From contig NZ_CACVAN010000001.1 of assembly GCF_902726655.1 (NCBI RefSeq), forward strand, positions 1,302,001 through 1,366,000: DNA of 64,000 bases. Direction: 5' to 3'. The stretch comes from Virgibacillus ihumii. Lineage in GTDB: Bacteria > Bacillota > Bacilli > Bacillales > Amphibacillaceae. Positions 42,073-50,931 of the stretch are shown in pieces. Made by a program: the position numbers and the translations under genes. Position 1 is the first letter of the stretch. Every line of letters begins with the position of its first letter. The notes under the pieces were generated by a model. The model was given only the letters and a program-made list of their open reading frames with translations, made no database searches and was not told where the DNA came from.

Positions 42073-42532
42073 ATATATTCAAGTGTTTCATACAATGAAT
42101 CAGTACACCATCTTTCATTATAAAGCTGTACATTTCATTTGTTTCTACATTGTCAGGAATTGATTTTAACAGAAACGGACCATCGGTTTCATAATAGGTC
42201 TCCCGTTCTGTCAGTTCACCGATGTCGGCATAGTAAACATTTTTTATGACATGCCCCGCTTTTCCTGCCACAAAATACTGGGCAATATACCGGATTTTAC
42301 GCACTGTACCACCCGTTTCTTCCATCACTTCCCGAATGGCAGCATCGAGAGCCGACTCACCGGGTTCCACTTTTCCACCCGGGAACTCAAGGCCTCGGTC
42401 TTTATGCCTTGTCAGCAGCCATCTCCCTTTATATTTGCAGATAACCCAAACATGTTTCGGTTTTTTGGAAAACGGGTGGTCATCGAACGATAACTTTACT
42501 TTATTGTGATAATAATCTTTAAACGTGTACAT
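42071..42532 (-). CDS. ytkD: Nudix hydrolase YtkD
   Basis: Nudix pyrophosphohydrolase of 153 aa; B. subtilis YtkD is an 8-oxo-dGTPase (mutation avoidance) that also removes pyrophosphate from RNA 5' ends. The Nudix box GGKVEPGESALDAAIREVME (plus ETGG, about residues 51-74) is complete. The ribosome site is weak. The 3' end touches the right inverted end of the intergenic repeat. Separate from the secreted-protein gene upstream by 33 nt, so the two may be cotranscribed. Confidence 0.9.
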   Translation of the reverse strand: MYTFKDYYHNKVKLSFDDHPFSKKPKHVWVICKYKGRWLLTRHKDRGLEFPGGKVEPGESALDAAIREVMEETGGTVRKIRYIAQYFVAGKAGHVIKNVYYADIGELTERETYYETDGPFLLKSIPDNVETNEMYSFIMKDGVLIHCMKHLNI

Positions 42533-42565
42533 TAATCATTTCAACTGCTTTCGTTTTCATTAACA

Positions 42566-43168
42566 TTATTTGTGCAGGATATTCGTTATCTTCCAATTGT
42601 TCTTATAGGTGAACTCGATTTTTATCGTATATGCTCTGTACAGTTCGTTTTTATTTCGCTGCACAATCTGTACCACATTCTCATCCTTACGTATCATATC
42701 ATAGTTGTTCTTTTCCTGAAACCAGAATGGTGTTTCCGTCGGAATAACATATAATCCGTCCGGCTTTTCTTTAAAATAAAAATCCACGTATTTGGATGCT
42801 ACTTCTCTTGTTGTTACTTTTTCAAATTCGTCTAACAATGCTTCTTTAGTATTAAAATGAACTACCTTGTTATGCTTATTCAAATCCTGTATTAAAACAT
42901 CCATAAACCCATTTGTTAATGTAACTATTGTATCATGTGAAATCGTTTTATTAATAACTTCGCGATCCTTTTTCTTAGATGATGACTTTGATTCGAATTT
43001 TTGAAAGGCTTGTACCTTTTCGATACTTGTCTTGGAAATTTTATGGTCATCACCACTTTTACCCGCAGCCTCAGTCTGTAAATTGGCTGCCTGAATCATG
43101 AACAATAATGGCAAAATAAGCGCAATGCTAAAAATCTTTTTGAAATACGAACGATGTTTTGTTTTCAC
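42566..43168 (-). CDS. Secreted protein of unknown function
   Basis: The 200-aa product has a signal peptide (basic KTKHRSYFKK then IFSIALILPLLFMIQA, probable cleavage after about residue 28-35, LQTEAAG). The mature part has a lysine/serine-rich spacer followed by a globular domain (DTIVTLTNGFMDVLIQDLN to YTIKIEFTYKNNWKI) that looks like an NTF2-like or DUF3993-type fold, not certain. GTG start with GGAGG 8 nt upstream. It precedes ytkD by 33 nt on the same strand. Confidence 0.75.
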   Translation of the reverse strand: MKTKHRSYFKKIFSIALILPLLFMIQAANLQTEAAGKSGDDHKISKTSIEKVQAFQKFESKSSSKKKDREVINKTISHDTIVTLTNGFMDVLIQDLNKHNKVVHFNTKEALLDEFEKVTTREVASKYVDFYFKEKPDGLYVIPTETPFWFQEKNNYDMIRKDENVVQIVQRNKNELYRAYTIKIEFTYKNNWKITNILHK

Positions 43169-43372
43169 AGCAAGCTCCTCCTTCGTATTATATATAGGAT
43201 GAATCTGGTAATACTATTCCTTTTTTCAAGAATTATAAACTTAGTATTTGAAGTTCCCTTTGCATTCTCATTCAGCTATTGAAAAAACTCGCATTTGCCT
43301 CGTCTTATAGCGAGTGCCGAAGCTTTTCTACTAGGGTCTTCTACCATAATTTATACTTTCTGACGTTATAAA
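43169..43372. other. Intergenic region, nothing identified
   Basis: No gene found; contains promoter-like AT-rich sequence for the secreted-protein gene. Confidence 0.5.
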
Positions 43373-43402
43373 AAGAACAGGATCTTCCAACCCTGTTCTT
43401 CT
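43373..43402 (-). terminator. Terminator of the 106-aa gene
   Basis: Minus strand AGAACAGG, 10-nt loop, CCTGTTCT then TTTTA. Confidence 0.87.
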
Positions 43403-43410
43403 GCTGATGA

Positions 43411-43731
43411 TTACATGTGATTTTCTGATAACACACCCATATTGACTATATGTTCTTTTGTCGCATCATTGCCCAGGTCATAAATCATCCGGAAAGCATC
43501 GGTAATCCCCGAATCATAATCATCATTCGACTGATCATGGTGATACGGCCGTATCGGTACATGTGCCCTGAAAAAACCGTTAAAATCTGCATCATTCATA
43601 CGATCCAGCTTCGCCCGCAGCAGCTGAGCCTCTTCCCATGTAGCATGGATAACAAAATCTGCATTGTTTCCGTATTCAATCCTGGAAATCTCCTGGCTGG
43701 CCATATTCACATAATATTTTTTCTTTTCCAT
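43411..43731 (-). CDS. Conserved-type 106-aa protein, unknown
   Basis: Cytoplasmic acidic protein beginning MEKKKYYVNMASQEI; no signal, membrane helix or catalytic motif. It has a histidine-rich stretch (RAHVPIRPYHHD) and an ATWEEAQLLRAKLDRM helix. The pattern resembles short uncharacterised Bacillaceae proteins, whose function is unknown. GGAGG 6 nt before ATG 43731; 20 more codons upstream are open but lack a ribosome site. Follows the YusV-like ABC ATPase by 104 nt and ends in its own terminator. Confidence 0.72.
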   Translation of the reverse strand: MEKKKYYVNMASQEISRIEYGNNADFVIHATWEEAQLLRAKLDRMNDADFNGFFRAHVPIRPYHHDQSNDDYDSGITDAFRMIYDLGNDATKEHIVNMGVLSENHM

Positions 43732-43835
43732 ACTGCACCTCCCATTCTTAATTTGCCTTAAAATCGAAAATGAATGTACAGAAAAACCCATTAACCGGAT
43801 GATAACCGATTAATGGGCATATCACTTTAAAAAAT

Positions 43836-44678
43836 TCAGTTAAGCGCGGTCTTTGATGTACCAGTACCAGTTCCTGCACCATTCGCGTAAATACATCTGC
43901 CTCTTCCATGCGGAATGCACATTGGCGTGCCGAACATAGGGTCAAAAGTAACATCACACTTCATCTGAAATACCTCATGTACCAGTTTGCACGTTACAAT
44001 CTCTTCCGGTTTACCTTGTGCGAATACCTGCTTATCCCTAATAGCAACGATATGATGCGCATAACGGCAGGCAAGGTTCAAATCATGCAGCACCATTACA
44101 ACCGTACGACCATCTTTCTCATTTAACTCAAACAATAAATCGAGAACGTCAATTTGATGTGTCATATCCAAATATGTTGTCGGTTCATCAAGTAAAATGG
44201 TATCTGTATCCTGTGCAAGCGTCATGGCAATCCATGCCCGCTGGCGCTGCCCGCCCGAAAGCGAATCAACCGTACGATCCTTCAAATCAACCATATTTGT
44301 TACATCGAGTGCTTTATTAACAGCCTGATCATCATCTTTGGACCATTGTTTCAGGAATCCACGGTATGGATGACGACCCTGCTTGACAAGTTCCAATACT
44401 GTTAACCCTTCAGGTGTTACCGGACTCTGCGGAAGAATGGCAAGTTTTTGTGCCACTTCCTTCGTTCGCATTTTGGCGATATCCTCACCATTCAATACAA
44501 TATCGCCGCCTTTGGGTTTCAAAAGACGAGCCAATGAACGTAGTAAAGTTGATTTTCCACAGCCGTTACCGCCAATAAATACTGTGATTTCACCTTTTGG
44601 AATCGAAATGTCCAAATCATCTATAATGATATCTTCGCCATAGCCAAGTGTTAAATCCTTCGCTGCCAACGTCTGCAT
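43836..44678 (-). CDS. Iron-siderophore ABC transporter ATPase (YusV/FecE-like)
   Basis: ATP-binding subunit for ferric-siderophore import, 280 aa. Walker A GGNGCGKST (near 36-44), signature LSGGQRQR (near 143-150), Walker B TILLDEPTTYLD and H-loop VLHDLN are all intact. The protein ends in a Gly-Thr repeat tail (GAGTGTGTSKTALN). GGGGAGAG lies 8 nt before ATG 44678. No permease or binding protein is adjacent, matching B. subtilis YusV, which serves several iron uptake systems. A Fur box and promoter lie upstream, so induction by iron starvation is expected. Confidence 0.88.
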   Translation of the reverse strand: MQTLAAKDLTLGYGEDIIIDDLDISIPKGEITVFIGGNGCGKSTLLRSLARLLKPKGGDIVLNGEDIAKMRTKEVAQKLAILPQSPVTPEGLTVLELVKQGRHPYRGFLKQWSKDDDQAVNKALDVTNMVDLKDRTVDSLSGGQRQRAWIAMTLAQDTDTILLDEPTTYLDMTHQIDVLDLLFELNEKDGRTVVMVLHDLNLACRYAHHIVAIRDKQVFAQGKPEEIVTCKLVHEVFQMKCDVTFDPMFGTPMCIPHGRGRCIYANGAGTGTGTSKTALN

Positions 44679-44853
44679 ATTGGAATCTCTCCCCGTGTCA
44701 TTCTTCTTCGCATTCAAAAAAACTGGCTAATTGTCCATATCGGTGTTATTAGCCAAAGCGCAAGCAGAAGACTGTCTTATCAGTTTATTCACCTAAAAAA
44801 CATACAAAGATAGCTGGAATGTATGTAACTGCTTTTATAATCTCCATATATAC

Positions 44854-44882
44854 AGTTTATTTGCTTTTGGATAATAAGTCAA
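44854..44882 (-). promoter_or_regulatory. Promoter of the YusV-like gene
   Basis: Minus strand TTGACT, 17 nt, TAAACT, with the Fur box just upstream of the -35; the leader is about 170 nt. Confidence 0.72.
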
Positions 44883-44888
44883 TGACTT

Positions 44889-44903
44889 TGAGAATCATTT
44901 TCA
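44889..44903 (-). promoter_or_regulatory. Fur box
   Basis: TGAGAATCATTTTCA matches the 7-1-7 consensus TGATAATNATTATCA at 13 of 14 to 15 positions, six bases from the -35. Confidence 0.78.
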
Positions 44904-44975
44904 ATGAAAAATTAAAGTTTCAGAAAGTACACGAACGACTGTTTCATGATTCTCAGCCGTCATAAATTTTGCATA

Positions 44976-45010
44976 AAAAAAGGCCATCCGCATTAAATAC
45001 AGATGCCCTT
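44976..45010 (-). terminator. Terminator of the TM-repeat gene
   Basis: Minus strand AAGGGCATC, loop, GATGGCCTT (one mismatch) then TTTTT. Confidence 0.7.
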
Positions 45011-45024
45011 CCCATATTCCAGAT

Positions 45025-46542
45025 TTATTCATTGTCTTTTACTTTTGTTTCTTCCAGCGTACGGTCAAACTTGGCTAGGTGCTTGCTTGCAAATTCTTTT
45101 CCGCCAAGACCGAATGCAAGCCCAAACGCAAGCGCCAGCCCACCCAGAATCAAGATGAACGCTGAAGTAACGATTGATGTCGCAATGCCAAGTTGTGACA
45201 GTGCCATGAATCCAGCCAGTACGATAATCGCATATTTTGCGAAAGCGGCCAGAATCTTGATTGCCGGTCCTGCCAGCATATTTACAAGCACTTTTTCAAC
45301 TATGCCTGCCACAATTAAAGCTATACCCAGTATAAGTACTGCTGCCAGTACATTTGGCAGATAAGCTGTAATGGCTGAAGCAATATCAACCAGGAATTCA
45401 AGTCCAATCAAATTTAGTGCCTGCACTGTCAGGAAGAAAACAATCAATACCTGAACAATGTACCCGACAAGTGCTGAAGGTTTCATGGTTGCTTCGGAGG
45501 CATCCATATTGCCTAACCGAATTTTGGCCGCCAGTCCATCGAAACCAAGACGCTGTAATAAATCAGTAACAAATCCACCAACTAATTTACCAAGCCACAC
45601 ACCCACAAGAATCAGTGCAACAGCAATGATAATATTCGGAATCATATTCATGATATCATTCAGCATTGAAATTGCCGGGTCGGTAATTCCAGTCAATTCG
45701 AGCTTTTCAAGTGCTGCGATTGTTATTGGAATCATAATAAGGACGAATACAAGATTACCAACAAATGCAGCAAGACTTGTTCCTTCAAATAATTTCTGCA
45801 TCTTCAGTTTAAGTACTAAACCTTCAGAACCTACCGCTTTAAGCAAATTAACGATAATACCTTTGATTATTTTGGCAACGAACCATCCAACAACAAAAAT
45901 TAAGGCTGCAGCTATCAGCTTCGGAATAAAAGCAAGCACTGTTGCCAGTAACCCCGCAAATGGTTCAGATACACCTTCAATGCTTAATGCATCGAGTACA
46001 CCAGGGATAAACAGCAAAAGAATCAGATAAAAAACTACTTTACCCACTGTTTCAATAGCATTTTCAGCATCCTCGTCCGTAGCTGAAATCTTCAGCTTGG
46101 AGAACACCTTCTGCAAATTAACCTTTTTCCCTCCAGTAACAACCAACCACTGAATAACAGTAGCCAGTACAAACGCCAGAAGTAAAATTAATGCTGCTTT
46201 CAATACTGTCGGTATAAAGGCAAAGAATGTTGAGATTAGATCTGATAATGGATTTGCGATCATATTAAGGTTTAACAGATTGAAGAAAATGATAAACACG
46301 ATGATCAGCAATATGTAATAAACCACTTTCCCGACAATCCGGCTGGAATTTATAGGTTTATCACTTGTTCGGAATTTATCTAACAGCTTTTCATCCAAAT
46401 CGGTTTTTCCGAGAGCCTTCTCCACGGCATTTGCAATAAGTTTGGCAATTAACCATCCGACAAGTAATGCAACAATTGCAATAACAAAATTTTGCAATCC
46501 TTGCATAAAACTTGCGGATAAATACTGATCCATAAAATTCAT
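45025..46542 (-). CDS. Membrane protein with five mechanosensitive-channel TM-helix repeats
   Basis: The 505-aa protein consists of five copies of a unit with a pattern -IPKLIAAALIFVVGWFVAKII-, each about 90-100 aa (starting near residues 12, 100, 195, 290 and 390). This is the conserved TM helix repeat (PF05552 type) also found in CmpX and small-conductance mechanosensitive proteins. The C-terminus has GLAFGLGGKEFASKHLAKF, the MscS-like hinge, but no MscS beta domain follows, so the pore function is uncertain. GGGGAG 5 nt upstream of the ATG. Monocistronic. It occupies the place held by menC next to menE in B. subtilis. Confidence 0.85.
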   Translation of the reverse strand: MNFMDQYLSASFMQGLQNFVIAIVALLVGWLIAKLIANAVEKALGKTDLDEKLLDKFRTSDKPINSSRIVGKVVYYILLIIVFIIFFNLLNLNMIANPLSDLISTFFAFIPTVLKAALILLLAFVLATVIQWLVVTGGKKVNLQKVFSKLKISATDEDAENAIETVGKVVFYLILLLFIPGVLDALSIEGVSEPFAGLLATVLAFIPKLIAAALIFVVGWFVAKIIKGIIVNLLKAVGSEGLVLKLKMQKLFEGTSLAAFVGNLVFVLIMIPITIAALEKLELTGITDPAISMLNDIMNMIPNIIIAVALILVGVWLGKLVGGFVTDLLQRLGFDGLAAKIRLGNMDASEATMKPSALVGYIVQVLIVFFLTVQALNLIGLEFLVDIASAITAYLPNVLAAVLILGIALIVAGIVEKVLVNMLAGPAIKILAAFAKYAIIVLAGFMALSQLGIATSIVTSAFILILGGLALAFGLAFGLGGKEFASKHLAKFDRTLEETKVKDNE

Positions 46543-46620
46543 AAAAACTCCCCTTTCTTGGAATACAGTTATATATACCTTTCAGGGAGTTTTTTAAACA
46601 TTTTTCGATAATTTTTTACA

Positions 46621-48054
46621 TTATTCTTCCAAAAAATTAACTAATTTAGTTCGAACGATTTTATTGGATGCATTTCGCGGTAAGCTGTCAATAAAATATA
46701 TTTCCTTTGGCAATTTATACCTGGCAATATGACTTTTCGCGAATTCTAAAATTTCTTCAGCAGTTGTTTCACTGTTTTTCACGACAAATGCTACAGGCAC
46801 CTGTCCCCATTCCTCACTTTCCACACCGGCAACAGCAACTTCTCTGATGGAATTAAGTCTAGAAAGGATTGCTTCGATTTCACTGGGGTAAATGTTCTCC
46901 CCGCCTGATATAATTAAATCCTTTCTTCGGTCTACTACAAAAAGAAAACCATCTTCATCAACATATCCAAGGTCACCTGTTGACAGCCAGCCATCGGCAA
47001 AAACTTTTTCAGTTGCATCTTTGTTATTAAAATATCCTTTTGTAACCATTGGTCCCTTGACGAAGATTTCACCAATCCCGTCTTCGGATGGACCAATTTC
47101 CAGTTGCGCCGGGAATAACGGTTTTCCTGATGAGCCAAGTTTATCCAAAGCATTATCTGGACTCAGTGTCACGATTTGGGATGAAGTTTCGGTCATTCCA
47201 AATGATTGGAACACCGGAACTTTATGTGCCCGGGCTTTTTCCAGCAAGGACTTCGATGCCGGACCTCCTCCAAGCAATACACTTCTGAAATTCTTCGGAT
47301 AGTCTCGGTCATCAAGAGCATTCACCATTTTTTTCAGCATGACAGGAACCACCGAAGCAATTGTGATATTTTTTGTCATAATTGCATCATTTACCGCATG
47401 TTCATCAAATTTTCCCATCAAATATGCCGGAATTCCATAAATAACACTACGCAGAAATATGGACAGTCCACCGACATGAAAAATAGGCAATACAGCGAGC
47501 CACTTATCATCTTTGTCCAGCCCGAAATTAAGCATCGATGAAACAGCACTCCACCAGTGATTTCCATATGTGTGCATAACACCTTTCGGAAAACCGGTGG
47601 TACCGGAAGTATAAATAATTGTAAATACTTCATCCAGATTTAATTCCTCATGTAAGGGTATTTCTTTTTCCTCCAGTTTTTTTATTTCAGAAAATGTATA
47701 CACAGAAGCATCCAGCTGCGAACCATGTTCCTGCACCAATACTGTTGCAACGTCAGCATCGTGAATCTGGTAGTTCAGTTCATCGTCAGCCAGGCGCGTA
47801 TTGAGCATAACGGCAACAGCCCCAAGATAACTCAATGCATGAACAGCAATTACCATATCGCTATGGTTTACTGATAAAATACCAACACGCGAACCAGTTG
47901 AAATCCCAAGCTGAACAAGCTTTTTGGCAAATCGCCGGCTTGAATCTTTAAGCTCACTAAACGAAATGGTTGAGCCGTCTTCATGTTCAATTGCGATTTT
48001 ATCCGGAGCAAGATCCGCTTGTTTTGTCAGCCAGTGTGGAATTGTTTCAGACAT
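46621..48054 (-). CDS. menE: o-Succinylbenzoate--CoA ligase MenE
   Basis: Acyl-CoA synthetase that activates o-succinylbenzoate with CoA and ATP in menaquinone synthesis. The 477-aa protein has the AMP-binding motif IIYTSGTTGFPKGVMHT (about residues 146-162), QSFGMTETSS (near 288), and the C-terminal STGDLGYVDEDG, DRRKDLIISGGENIYP and NASNKIVRTKL motifs. GGGGG lies 8 nt before the ATG. It is separated from menH by 336 bp containing the menH terminator and the repeat copy B, whose edge lies about 10 bp upstream of the ribosome site. menC does not follow. Confidence 0.94.
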   Translation of the reverse strand: MSETIPHWLTKQADLAPDKIAIEHEDGSTISFSELKDSSRRFAKKLVQLGISTGSRVGILSVNHSDMVIAVHALSYLGAVAVMLNTRLADDELNYQIHDADVATVLVQEHGSQLDASVYTFSEIKKLEEKEIPLHEELNLDEVFTIIYTSGTTGFPKGVMHTYGNHWWSAVSSMLNFGLDKDDKWLAVLPIFHVGGLSIFLRSVIYGIPAYLMGKFDEHAVNDAIMTKNITIASVVPVMLKKMVNALDDRDYPKNFRSVLLGGGPASKSLLEKARAHKVPVFQSFGMTETSSQIVTLSPDNALDKLGSSGKPLFPAQLEIGPSEDGIGEIFVKGPMVTKGYFNNKDATEKVFADGWLSTGDLGYVDEDGFLFVVDRRKDLIISGGENIYPSEIEAILSRLNSIREVAVAGVESEEWGQVPVAFVVKNSETTAEEILEFAKSHIARYKLPKEIYFIDSLPRNASNKIVRTKLVNFLEE

Positions 48055-48070
48055 TGGTTCATCCCCCTAC

Positions 48071-48248
48071 CGCTCCGGAAATATACTTCGCTTTCACTTT
48101 CGAGCATAAGTGCGACATCAGCTCAAGAAAATCACTTTCGCTGTGTCTTCTTTACCGCGGGCGGCTGGTGAGCCTCCTTGTGCATACGCATTAGGGAGTC
48201 TCACCTATGCCTTTCCTCCCGCAGGAGTCTACGTATATTTCCTACGCT
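48071..48248. repeat. Dispersed intergenic repeat with internal module (copy B)
   Basis: Same ends and core as copy A (CGCTCCGGAAATATAC, CGCGGGCGGCTG, CTTTCCTCCCGCAGGAGTC, TACGTATATTTCC) but with about 60 extra bases after CGCTTT, including AGCATAAGTGC and GTGTCTTCTTTAC. That module is shared with copy C. A trace of the right inverted end (TTTTCCCAGTTTC) lies at 48271-48283. Confidence 0.85.
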
Positions 48249-48309
48249 AAAATAATATATTATTCGACTTTTCCCAGTTTCTAGCTGTTGTCATATTTAC
48301 TTTCACATG

Positions 48310-48342
48310 AAAGACCTTTGCCTAAATTCAGCAAAGGCCTCT
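48310..48342 (-). terminator. Terminator of menH
   Basis: Minus strand GGCCTTTGC, 9-nt loop, GCAAAGGTC then TTTC. It marks the end of the menF-menD-menH transcript before the repeat. Confidence 0.78.
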
Positions 48343-48390
48343 TATTAACGTATTCAAACAGAGAAATCACGGAAACTTTAACATGTACCA

Positions 48391-49194
48391 CTATCCAACG
48401 TTCCTTAAAAACTTAATTACTATTTTACCAAAAATCTGCGGTTGTTCCACATGAATTGCATGTCCCGCATCCTCAATCAGTCTCAAACTCGCTTGTTGCA
48501 TACGCTTTGCCATCAATTTATTTATTCCAATAAACTTCTCATCATACGCTCCCGCCAGCAGTAAAACCGGCAGTTTCAACTCATTCAGTCTGTCCCACCA
48601 AGACGGCTGTTGCCCTGTTCCCATACTGCGAAGTGACATGGCGAGCCCTTCTGCTGATTGGTTTAACCGTTCATTCCGAACTTTTTGTCTTGTTTCATTC
48701 GGCAGTTTCTTTTGCGTATCGAACAATGGAATGTTTTCCCAAAAGTCAACGAACGCCTCAATATCATCCCGTTCGAGTCGTTTTGCGAGTTGCGCGTCCC
48801 GGTGCCTGCGATCCATTCGCTCCTGATCATCCGACAGACCGGGCGATGAACTCTCAAGGGTAAGTGAACACAGCTTTTCCGGATAGAGCATCGCCAGTGA
48901 TAATGCTGTCCTGCCTCCCATTGAATAGCCGATCACATGAACTTTATCAAACGCGAGATAGTTAAACAAACTCACCAGGTCCGAGCAGCATTCTTCGATT
49001 GTAACCGGCCGGCTGTGCGTTGTTTTTCCGTGGCCTGGCAAATCAATTGTAATAACCTGAAATTCATGCTGCCACTCACGTACAAATTCGGACCATGTTC
49101 CAGTGCTTCCGGTGAACCCATGCAACAATACAACCGGTTCGCCTTCACCTGTTGTCTCATACCAATAGGATGTATCACCTTTTGAAAAATACAC
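48391..49194 (-). CDS. menH: SHCHC synthase MenH
   Basis: Alpha/beta hydrolase that eliminates pyruvate from SEPHCHC to give SHCHC, the third step of menaquinone synthesis. The 267-aa protein has the nucleophile elbow GYSMGGRTA (Ser near residue 92), the oxyanion region LLHGFTGS and a C-terminal DAGHAIHVEQP with the catalytic His. GTG start with AAAGGA upstream; four bases separate it from the menD stop, so it is translationally coupled. Third and last gene of the menF-menD-menH operon. Confidence 0.92.
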   Translation of the reverse strand: MYFSKGDTSYWYETTGEGEPVVLLHGFTGSTGTWSEFVREWQHEFQVITIDLPGHGKTTHSRPVTIEECCSDLVSLFNYLAFDKVHVIGYSMGGRTALSLAMLYPEKLCSLTLESSSPGLSDDQERMDRRHRDAQLAKRLERDDIEAFVDFWENIPLFDTQKKLPNETRQKVRNERLNQSAEGLAMSLRSMGTGQQPSWWDRLNELKLPVLLLAGAYDEKFIGINKLMAKRMQQASLRLIEDAGHAIHVEQPQIFGKIVIKFLRNVG

Positions 49195-49198
49195 AAAA

Positions 49199-50929
49199 TC
49201 ATTCCTTTAGTTTCAATAAATCTATTGTGATGGCTTCCCACTTTCCACGATGCCAGTTCATGTTTTCTGTGCGATCTGTTTTCACTTCAACCACTGATAA
49301 GCCATGATACCGGTAACCTGCTTCAAGTGCAGCCTGTAATTCATCGATAGTCGAAGCGTGTGCATATGTTCCTTCATACATCCTGACGATATGGCTGAAA
49401 TCAACATTCATCGGTGTTCCGAATAATGCTTCAAAATGCTGCTCATGATTTTTTTGCGGTAAAAATGAAAAGATTCCGCCTCCATCATTGTTAATTAATA
49501 AAATCGTAATATTGATATTGTATTGTTTTGCTGTAAGCAACCCATTCGAATCATGGAAAAAGGACAGGTCACCGAGCAATAATACAGTCGGTTCACCTGA
49601 TGCCGCTGCACCAAGACCGCTTGAAACCATACCATCGATACCATTCGCACCACGGTTACCCAAAACATTGACCTGCTTCGAGGTCGCCCCAAAAAATGTA
49701 TCGACATCACGTACCGCCATACTGTTCCCGACATACAGGGTCCCGCCTTCAGGGATTGTTTCCGCCAGAACCCTTACTGCACTGCCTTCCATCAGATCAT
49801 CGTCCTGTTTCATCAGATGATGTTTGGCTATATGATTCATTGACTGCCAGGAAGCAAGCCAACTATCATCATAAGTATTCTTTTTAGCAGCAAGTTCTCG
49901 GCACAATTCAGCCGCATCCGCATAAATAAACTGAGAGCGGTTGCCAGCGGGTTCCCGGTAACCTGCCTCCTGTTCGACAATAAACTGCGGGACGTCGCCA
50001 TGTTCCTTTACATAGAAAAGGTATGGCTTGGAAACAGGCATGGCACCGAAGCGGATAATATAATCAGGTTTCAGCTTCCGACGGATTGTTTCATCCCTCA
50101 GAATTGCGTCGTATCCTTCAATAACAACGTCTTTATCATGCTTTCCGGCCCGGAGCTGTGAGAGCGGGTCAGCGAGAATCGGCAGCCCCCATACAGATGC
50201 AAATTGTGTGATCGCCACAGCTAAATTAGGATCCGTCTGGGGTCCGCACACGATAAGACCTTTCCCGTCCAACTTCAACTGATCAAAAAGCTGTTCTATC
50301 TGGTCATCACCCAGCTTCCTTGAGCCAGTGAACGTCGGATAGTAGGCATGACCAGCCTGCTCCCCCCACAAATTTTCCAGGGTGAAATCGGGTAAAAGCG
50401 GTTCGCGGAACGGAAAATTCAGATGCACCGGCCCGGCGTTTCCTTGACTCGCGGTTTTCACGGCACGTGAAGCCTTGCTGCGGACATAATGGAGCATGGT
50501 ATCGTCAGCTTCAGGAAGTGCCATTTCATGAAACCACTTCACATAATCACCATATAATTTCAATTGCCCGATTGCTTGCGGTGCTCCCACATCTCTTAAT
50601 TCATGTGGACGGTCTGTTGTAAGAACAACCAAAGGAACCCTGCTGTAATAAGCCTCGACAATCGCCGGAAAATAGTTGGCAGCTGCCGTTCCGGACGTAC
50701 AGACAATGGCAACCGGCTGTTGTTTCTTTTTAGCCATTCCCAGTGCAAAAAATGCAGCCGATCGTTCATCAAGAATCACCCATTGCGACAATTCAGGATG
50801 TTCGGATAGTGTCATGGCAAGCGGTGTCGAACGGGAACCCGGTGAAATAACTACATCTGTTAGTCCGCTTTTGGCAAGCTCATCTACAAAATTTGCCGTA
50901 TATCGAGTCAGTTTTTCTGTGTGATTCAT
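49199..50929 (-). CDS. menD: SEPHCHC synthase MenD
   Basis: Thiamine diphosphate enzyme that joins isochorismate and 2-oxoglutarate, second step of menaquinone synthesis. The 576-aa protein has the N-terminal VVISPGSRSTPL (about 25-36), CTSGTAAANYFPA and the ThDP/Mg-binding GDLSFFHDSNGLL to NNDGGGIFS region (about 442-480). Ribosome site GGAGG lies inside the end of menF, only two bases between genes, so coupling is tight. No truncation. Confidence 0.96.
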   Translation of the reverse strand: MNHTEKLTRYTANFVDELAKSGLTDVVISPGSRSTPLAMTLSEHPELSQWVILDERSAAFFALGMAKKKQQPVAIVCTSGTAAANYFPAIVEAYYSRVPLVVLTTDRPHELRDVGAPQAIGQLKLYGDYVKWFHEMALPEADDTMLHYVRSKASRAVKTASQGNAGPVHLNFPFREPLLPDFTLENLWGEQAGHAYYPTFTGSRKLGDDQIEQLFDQLKLDGKGLIVCGPQTDPNLAVAITQFASVWGLPILADPLSQLRAGKHDKDVVIEGYDAILRDETIRRKLKPDYIIRFGAMPVSKPYLFYVKEHGDVPQFIVEQEAGYREPAGNRSQFIYADAAELCRELAAKKNTYDDSWLASWQSMNHIAKHHLMKQDDDLMEGSAVRVLAETIPEGGTLYVGNSMAVRDVDTFFGATSKQVNVLGNRGANGIDGMVSSGLGAAASGEPTVLLLGDLSFFHDSNGLLTAKQYNINITILLINNDGGGIFSFLPQKNHEQHFEALFGTPMNVDFSHIVRMYEGTYAHASTIDELQAALEAGYRYHGLSVVEVKTDRTENMNWHRGKWEAITIDLLKLKE

Positions 50930-50931
50930 GG

